The notes under the pieces: generated by a model
The model's input: only the letters and a program-made list of their open reading frames with translations
Databases searched by the model: none
What the model was told of the DNA's origin: nothing
Program-made: the position numbers and the translations under genes
Source: Balneola sp. MJW-20
GTDB lineage: Bacteria; Bacteroidota; Rhodothermia; Balneolales; Balneolaceae
Assembly (NCBI RefSeq): GCF_040811775.1
Contig: NZ_JBFNXW010000001.1
Location: 434,001-498,000, forward strand
Reading direction: 5' to 3'
Length of the DNA stretch: 64,000 bases
Shown here: piece after piece, positions 59,862-64,000 of the stretch
Position numbering within the stretch: the stretch's first letter is position 1
Layout of the letters: each line of letters starts with the position of its first letter

Positions 59862-61808
59862 TTAGTCTTCTTCAGGCAAAGCCTTAGAATCGATCTCTTC
59901 TGTTAAGTCAGAAAGAAAATCAGAAAAATTGAAAGTTCCAATATCGCCTTTGCGATGTCGGCGAACGGATACGGTATCATCTTCTGCTTCTTTTGCACCA
60001 ACGATAAGCATGTAAGGAACTTTACTGGTTTCTGCTTCACGGATCTTAGCTCCGATCTGCTCACTTCGACCATCCACTTCCACTCGAATGCCTTTATCCT
60101 TTAATTGTAGAGCACATTTTTGTGCATAATCGTTCTGATCATCTGATATCGGTAAAACACGTACTTGTTCCGGGGATAGCCATACGGGGAAGTTTCCGGC
60201 AAAATGTTCGATCAGAATACTGGTAAACCGCTCCATTGAGCCAAAGGGTGCACGGTGAATAATTACCGGACGATGTTTTTCATTATCGGATCCTACATAA
60301 GTTAGGTCAAAGCGTTCGGGCATCACATAATCGACCTGAACGGTTCCCAGCTGCCATTTTCGTCCAATAGCGTCACGAATAATAAAATCGATCTTGGGTC
60401 CGTAAAAACTGGCTTCACCGGGAGCAATAGTATAATCCAGATCCATCTCGTCAGCTACTTCTCTGATCTCCTGTTGGGCTCTTTCCCATAATTCTATTTC
60501 ACCGCCGTATTTTTCGTCATTATCATCACGGAAGGAGAGACGGATATCGACCGGCATACCGAAGGTGTCGAATACATGATTGGTCAGATCAATGGTATGC
60601 TTGATCTCCTGCTTCAGCTGATCATGGGTACAGTAAATATGAGCGTCGTCCTGGGTAAAGCCTCGCACACGTGATAGTCCGCTGAGCTCTCCGGATTGTT
60701 CATAGCGATATACGGTTCCGAATTCAGCAAGCCGTAGGGGGAGATCCCGGTAACTTCTTAGTTCATGTGAATAAATCCTGTGATGATGCGGGCAGTTCAT
60801 GGGTTTAAGCATGTACTCCTCATCATCTACTTCAATAGGATTATACTGTGAGTCCTGATAATAAGGGTAGTGTCCGGAGGTTTTATATAATTCAAGATTC
60901 CCGATATGAGGAGTGATCACTTCTTTATAACCTCTTTCAAATTGTTCATCCCGGAGAAAGGATTCGAGCGTCCTTCTAAGCCGGGTACCATTAGGTAGCC
61001 AGACTGGCAGCCCGCTGCCGATCATTTTATCGATCATGTAAATGCCCAGCTCTTTACCCAGCTTACGGTGATCTCTTTTTTTAGCTTCTTCAAGCATGTT
61101 GAGATGCTCTTCCAACATTTTCTGTTTTGGAAAAGAGATGCCATATATGCGTGTCAGCTGCTTACTGTCATTATCTCCGCGCCAGTAAGCGCCTGCCAGG
61201 TTAGTCAGCTTAATTGCCTTTACTATCCCTGTATTCGGAATGTGGGGTCCCCGGCATAGGTCAGTAAAATCTCCCTGCTCATAAAAAGTGATTGTGCCGT
61301 CTTCAAGATCCTGGATCAGATCTACTTTATATTCGTTACCGCGATCTTTATAAAAGGAAAGTGCTTCATCTTTAGACACATCACGGCGTTCAAACTCATT
61401 CTTGTTTCGGGCCTTTTCAAGGAACTTCTGTTCAATTTTAGTCAGATCGTCCTGAGAAATACTTTGATCCCCGAAGTCGATATCATAATAGAAGCCGCTT
61501 TCAATAGGAGGACCGATACCAAATTTTGCTTCCGGGTAGAGGTCCTGGACTGCTTCAGCCAGTAAGTGAGCGGAAGAGTGCCAGAAGGTATACTTACCAT
61601 CTTCTGAATCCCAGGTGTTGATGGTAATATCTCCGTCATTGTTGATTGGTCGATCCAGATCTATAATGTCTCCATTTACCGTAACGCTTAATGCTGCGCG
61701 GGCAAGCCCCATGGATATAGATTCTGCTACTTCTTTACCGGTTATGCCTTTTTGATATTCTCTTGAGCTTCCGTCAGGAAGAGTTAGTTTAATTATGGCG
61801 TCTGACAT
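59862..61808 (-). CDS. thrS: Threonyl-tRNA synthetase
   Basis: Charges tRNA-Thr. 648 residues, family length. Domains: TGS (residues 1-60), editing domain with HSSAHLLAEAV (about 75-85, the zinc-type HxxxH element), then the class II core with motif 1, motif 2 YRYEQSGELSGLSRVRGFTQ, the zinc-binding MNCPHHHRIYSHELRSYR and motif 3, and the C-terminal anticodon-binding domain (VRVLPISDDQNDYAQK). First gene of the thrS-infC-rpmI-rplT cluster. Divergent from a multi-PAS kinase across 142 bases. Confidence 0.97.
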   Translation of the reverse strand: MSDAIIKLTLPDGSSREYQKGITGKEVAESISMGLARAALSVTVNGDIIDLDRPINNDGDITINTWDSEDGKYTFWHSSAHLLAEAVQDLYPEAKFGIGPPIESGFYYDIDFGDQSISQDDLTKIEQKFLEKARNKNEFERRDVSKDEALSFYKDRGNEYKVDLIQDLEDGTITFYEQGDFTDLCRGPHIPNTGIVKAIKLTNLAGAYWRGDNDSKQLTRIYGISFPKQKMLEEHLNMLEEAKKRDHRKLGKELGIYMIDKMIGSGLPVWLPNGTRLRRTLESFLRDEQFERGYKEVITPHIGNLELYKTSGHYPYYQDSQYNPIEVDDEEYMLKPMNCPHHHRIYSHELRSYRDLPLRLAEFGTVYRYEQSGELSGLSRVRGFTQDDAHIYCTHDQLKQEIKHTIDLTNHVFDTFGMPVDIRLSFRDDNDEKYGGEIELWERAQQEIREVADEMDLDYTIAPGEASFYGPKIDFIIRDAIGRKWQLGTVQVDYVMPERFDLTYVGSDNEKHRPVIIHRAPFGSMERFTSILIEHFAGNFPVWLSPEQVRVLPISDDQNDYAQKCALQLKDKGIRVEVDGRSEQIGAKIREAETSKVPYMLIVGAKEAEDDTVSVRRHRKGDIGTFNFSDFLSDLTEEIDSKALPEED

Positions 61809-61950
61809 TTAGTGTTAGTTCTGAATATTAAGCTGGTAAAATAAAAAAATTCTGTTCCATAAGCAGACGAAATAAAACAAGGTATTAAGTGGAATGGCAT
61901 AATATAAAATTGCATATTCCGAGCGCATATGAAAAACTACTAAGACGTTG

Positions 61951-64000
61951 ATGAAGTTAACTAAGGGAAGTAGCTTTTTCGATCTTCAGCCGATGTTTGT
62001 ATGTGATCAGTCATCACTAAAAATATTAGACGCTAATGATGCAGCGCTGAAGATACTCGGGTTCAAAAGAAAAGAGCTATATAATAAGGGTATAAACGAC
62101 ATTGGGAAGCGGGTTAATCTGGGGGATATTGCACCTGAATTAAAGGTGAGATTCAATAACACCACGGAAAAACTATGGGTCATTAAGGACTCCGGTCAGA
62201 GAGATCTCTTCTTTCAGTTGTCTGCACATCTTTTCAACTATAAAGGAAAGCCTGCCAAACTGGTAGTGGCTCACGACGTGAATGGGGTATTTGAAAATAA
62301 ACCCGTTCTTTCCACTCAACTCCACATAGATAATTTCCCGCTGGCTGAGATCGAGTGGGATACTGACCTGAGGATCATACGATGGTCCGAACAGGCAGAG
62401 AATTTATTTGGCTATTCTGAACAGGAAGCCGTAAATGCCCACCGGCTGCTGGAGAAATTCATTCATCCGCATGATCTCGAAAAAGTTCAGCAACAGATGA
62501 AAAAAACGCTGGAACTGGGTGAAGAACAGATTTCGATCGTAAACCGAAATATCAGAAAAGACGGTGAGATCATATATTGTGAATGGTATAATTCTTTCCT
62601 TTATGATGAAAAAGGGGAAGTGGTTTCCATTTACTCACTAACTCATGACGTGACCGACCGGGAAAAAGCTATGCGCAATTCCCAGAGGAGCATGAAAAGC
62701 TATGAGGATCTTTTCAATTCCATTTCAGATGCTATTTATTTGCTGGATAACAAAGGAAAGATCATAGAGGCTAATCAAGGGTTGAAACTTACATACGGAT
62801 ATGACCGGTCTGAAGTGATAGGATCTCATATGCGAGTCTTATCGGCTCCCGGTAAATACGATGAAAAGAAATTTGAAGAAGTAAAAGCCCGTGCTCATGC
62901 CCGTCCTGTTAAGTACAAAGGCTGGGGTAAAAAGAAGAACGGTGAAGTCTTTCCAACAGATGTTCTGGTTAACATAGGTAATTATTTTGGTAACGAAGCC
63001 TACATTATCATTGAGCGGGATGTCTCAGAAAGGATGGAGTCGGATGCCGCTTTAAAACATCGCGAGGGTTTATTCAGTCGTCTTTTTAATTCCTCTCCAA
63101 TCGGAATTGCTCTCCTCAATGAGCATAAAGAAGTGGAGATGATCAATCATGGTTTTGAAAAGATCTTCGGATATACGGAAGAGGAATTGAAAGGACTTGA
63201 GCTGGATAAAGTGATCGTACCGGAACAGGACTGGGATGATGCTTTACAGCTTTCAGAGGCTATACAGGTTACAGAAGTTACCTCAAGGAGAAAACGTAAG
63301 GACGGAACTGTCGTTGATGTGATCATCTATGCCATTCCGGTAATAGTTGAAGGGAAAACGGTCGGTATCTATGGTTTGTATGTGGATATTACCGATCGTA
63401 TCGAAGCAGAAAAACAGGTAAGAAAATCACTGCGGGAAAAAGAAGTATTGCTTGCCGAGATCCATCACCGGGTGAAGAATAACCTTGCAGTGATCACCGG
63501 ATTACTGGAATTGCAGTCCTATAATACAAACGATGAAAATGCTCAGTCTATCCTGAGAGATTCTCAGATGAGAGTGAACTCCATAGCCCTCGTACACGAA
63601 AAGCTCTATCAGAATGAGGATCTGTCCCAGGTTTCTATTGCTCAGTATCTTAAAGATCTAACGCATGTAGTATTCCGTTCTATGAGTGACCATTCCAAGG
63701 ATGTGGACATTGATCTGGACCTGGACGATATCAATCTTCCGATCACTCAGGCTATACCCTGCGGGCTGCTTGTAAATGAGATTCTTACAAATAGTTTCAA
63801 GCATGCATTTATAGGTAGAGAAGAGGGTACCATAGAGATACACTTCAAGGATCGTGATCAGGATAAGCTCGAACTCATTATCTCTGATGACGGGGTAGGA
63901 TTACCATCGAACGGTAAAACGGACATGAAAGCTTCACTGGGAATGAATCTGATCAAAACCCTTTCCAATCAGCTTAAAGCTGATTATGAGATCCTGAATG
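61951..64000 (+). CDS. Multi-PAS sensor histidine kinase, HisKA_2 type (3' end cut by window edge)
   Basis: The first 683 residues are in the window. There is no membrane segment, so the kinase is cytoplasmic. About four PAS modules run to residue 490 (recurring lines such as LFGYSEQEA, YGYDRSEVIG, IFGYTEEELKG with YSLTHDVTDRE, IIERDVSERM, VDITDRIEA). Then comes a HisKA_2 region EVLLAEIHHRVKNNLAVITG (phospho-acceptor His505/506) and a HATPase domain with NEILTNSFKHAF, DDGVGLPSNG and SLGMNLIKTL. The start ATG at 61951 is assigned by the frame; an earlier one was not seen. No response regulator is visible yet. PAS sensing cues could be light, oxygen or small molecules. Confidence 0.9.
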   Translation, partial: MKLTKGSSFFDLQPMFVCDQSSLKILDANDAALKILGFKRKELYNKGINDIGKRVNLGDIAPELKVRFNNTTEKLWVIKDSGQRDLFFQLSAHLFNYKGKPAKLVVAHDVNGVFENKPVLSTQLHIDNFPLAEIEWDTDLRIIRWSEQAENLFGYSEQEAVNAHRLLEKFIHPHDLEKVQQQMKKTLELGEEQISIVNRNIRKDGEIIYCEWYNSFLYDEKGEVVSIYSLTHDVTDREKAMRNSQRSMKSYEDLFNSISDAIYLLDNKGKIIEANQGLKLTYGYDRSEVIGSHMRVLSAPGKYDEKKFEEVKARAHARPVKYKGWGKKKNGEVFPTDVLVNIGNYFGNEAYIIIERDVSERMESDAALKHREGLFSRLFNSSPIGIALLNEHKEVEMINHGFEKIFGYTEEELKGLELDKVIVPEQDWDDALQLSEAIQVTEVTSRRKRKDGTVVDVIIYAIPVIVEGKTVGIYGLYVDITDRIEAEKQVRKSLREKEVLLAEIHHRVKNNLAVITGLLELQSYNTNDENAQSILRDSQMRVNSIALVHEKLYQNEDLSQVSIAQYLKDLTHVVFRSMSDHSKDVDIDLDLDDINLPITQAIPCGLLVNEILTNSFKHAFIGREEGTIEIHFKDRDQDKLELIISDDGVGLPSNGKTDMKASLGMNLIKTLSNQLKADYEILN

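Overview
The window looks like chromosomal DNA of a marine, Bacteroidota-like bacterium, most probably a member of Balneolota/Rhodothermota. This is inferred from gene content, not from a marker search. The clues are outer-membrane lipoproteins and a DUF5723-type barrel, PKD-repeat and Ig-like envelope proteins, a HExxH lipoprotein protease with GLPHN, carotenoid synthesis, a fused B12-dependent mutase (IcmF type) and Shine-Dalgarno sites at several genes. Coding density is high, no gene-free stretch exceeds 300 bases, and I see no insertion sequence, prophage, integron, CRISPR array or rRNA operon.

Left part (1-13.5 kb, mostly minus strand): a TrkA-TrkH potassium uptake pair (trkH cut by the window edge); a tight three-gene operon of a membrane histidine kinase, a FecR/Ig-like secreted protein and a 1568-residue PKD-repeat protein; and a lipoprotein zinc protease. 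13.6-25.4 kb, mostly plus: alanine dehydrogenase, a membrane-anchored LytTR regulator followed by a small membrane protein, then (minus) a LolC/E-type permease and lysS, then (plus) a phosphopantetheinyl transferase, a MEMO-like protein, a DUF2520 protein, an alkyltransferase-like protein, two thioredoxin-fold proteins, queD-queE and a short-chain dehydrogenase. 25.4-27.4 kb, minus: a LacI-type regulator overlapping purC. 27.6-36.7 kb, plus: crtB, a biotin carboxylase, murQ, plsC, a TonB-like protein, tRNA-Ser(GGA), a large lipoprotein and an outer-membrane protein. 37-42.2 kb, minus: an NAD-salvage operon (pncB-pncA plus a flavoprotein), then LpoB and COG3014-like lipoproteins. 42.3-52.1 kb, plus: an Ig-like lipoprotein, MscS channel, IcmF, ROK kinase, a glycosyltransferase and a thiol-disulfide-like protein. 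52.2-61.8 kb, minus: a TPR protein, lolD, ymdB, zapA, a ZapB-like coiled coil and the classic translation cluster pheT-pheS-rplT-rpmI-infC-thrS. The right edge holds the first 683 residues of a multi-PAS histidine kinase.

Functional themes are translation and tRNA (lysS, thrS, pheST, infC, L20, L35, queDE, tRNA-Ser), envelope maintenance (LolCDE parts, LpoB, MurQ, PlsC, TonB-like, several lipoproteins), cofactor and C3/C4 acyl-CoA metabolism (pncAB, biotin carboxylase, IcmF) and signalling (two orphan histidine kinases, LytTR, LacI). The points I find most worth checking are the kinase/FecR/PKD operon, the AUC start codon of infC, a 20-bp-period direct repeat between the LytTR gene and its neighbour, inverted-repeat sites in front of lacI/crtB and pncB, and a hairpin that swallows the start codon of a small membrane protein gene.
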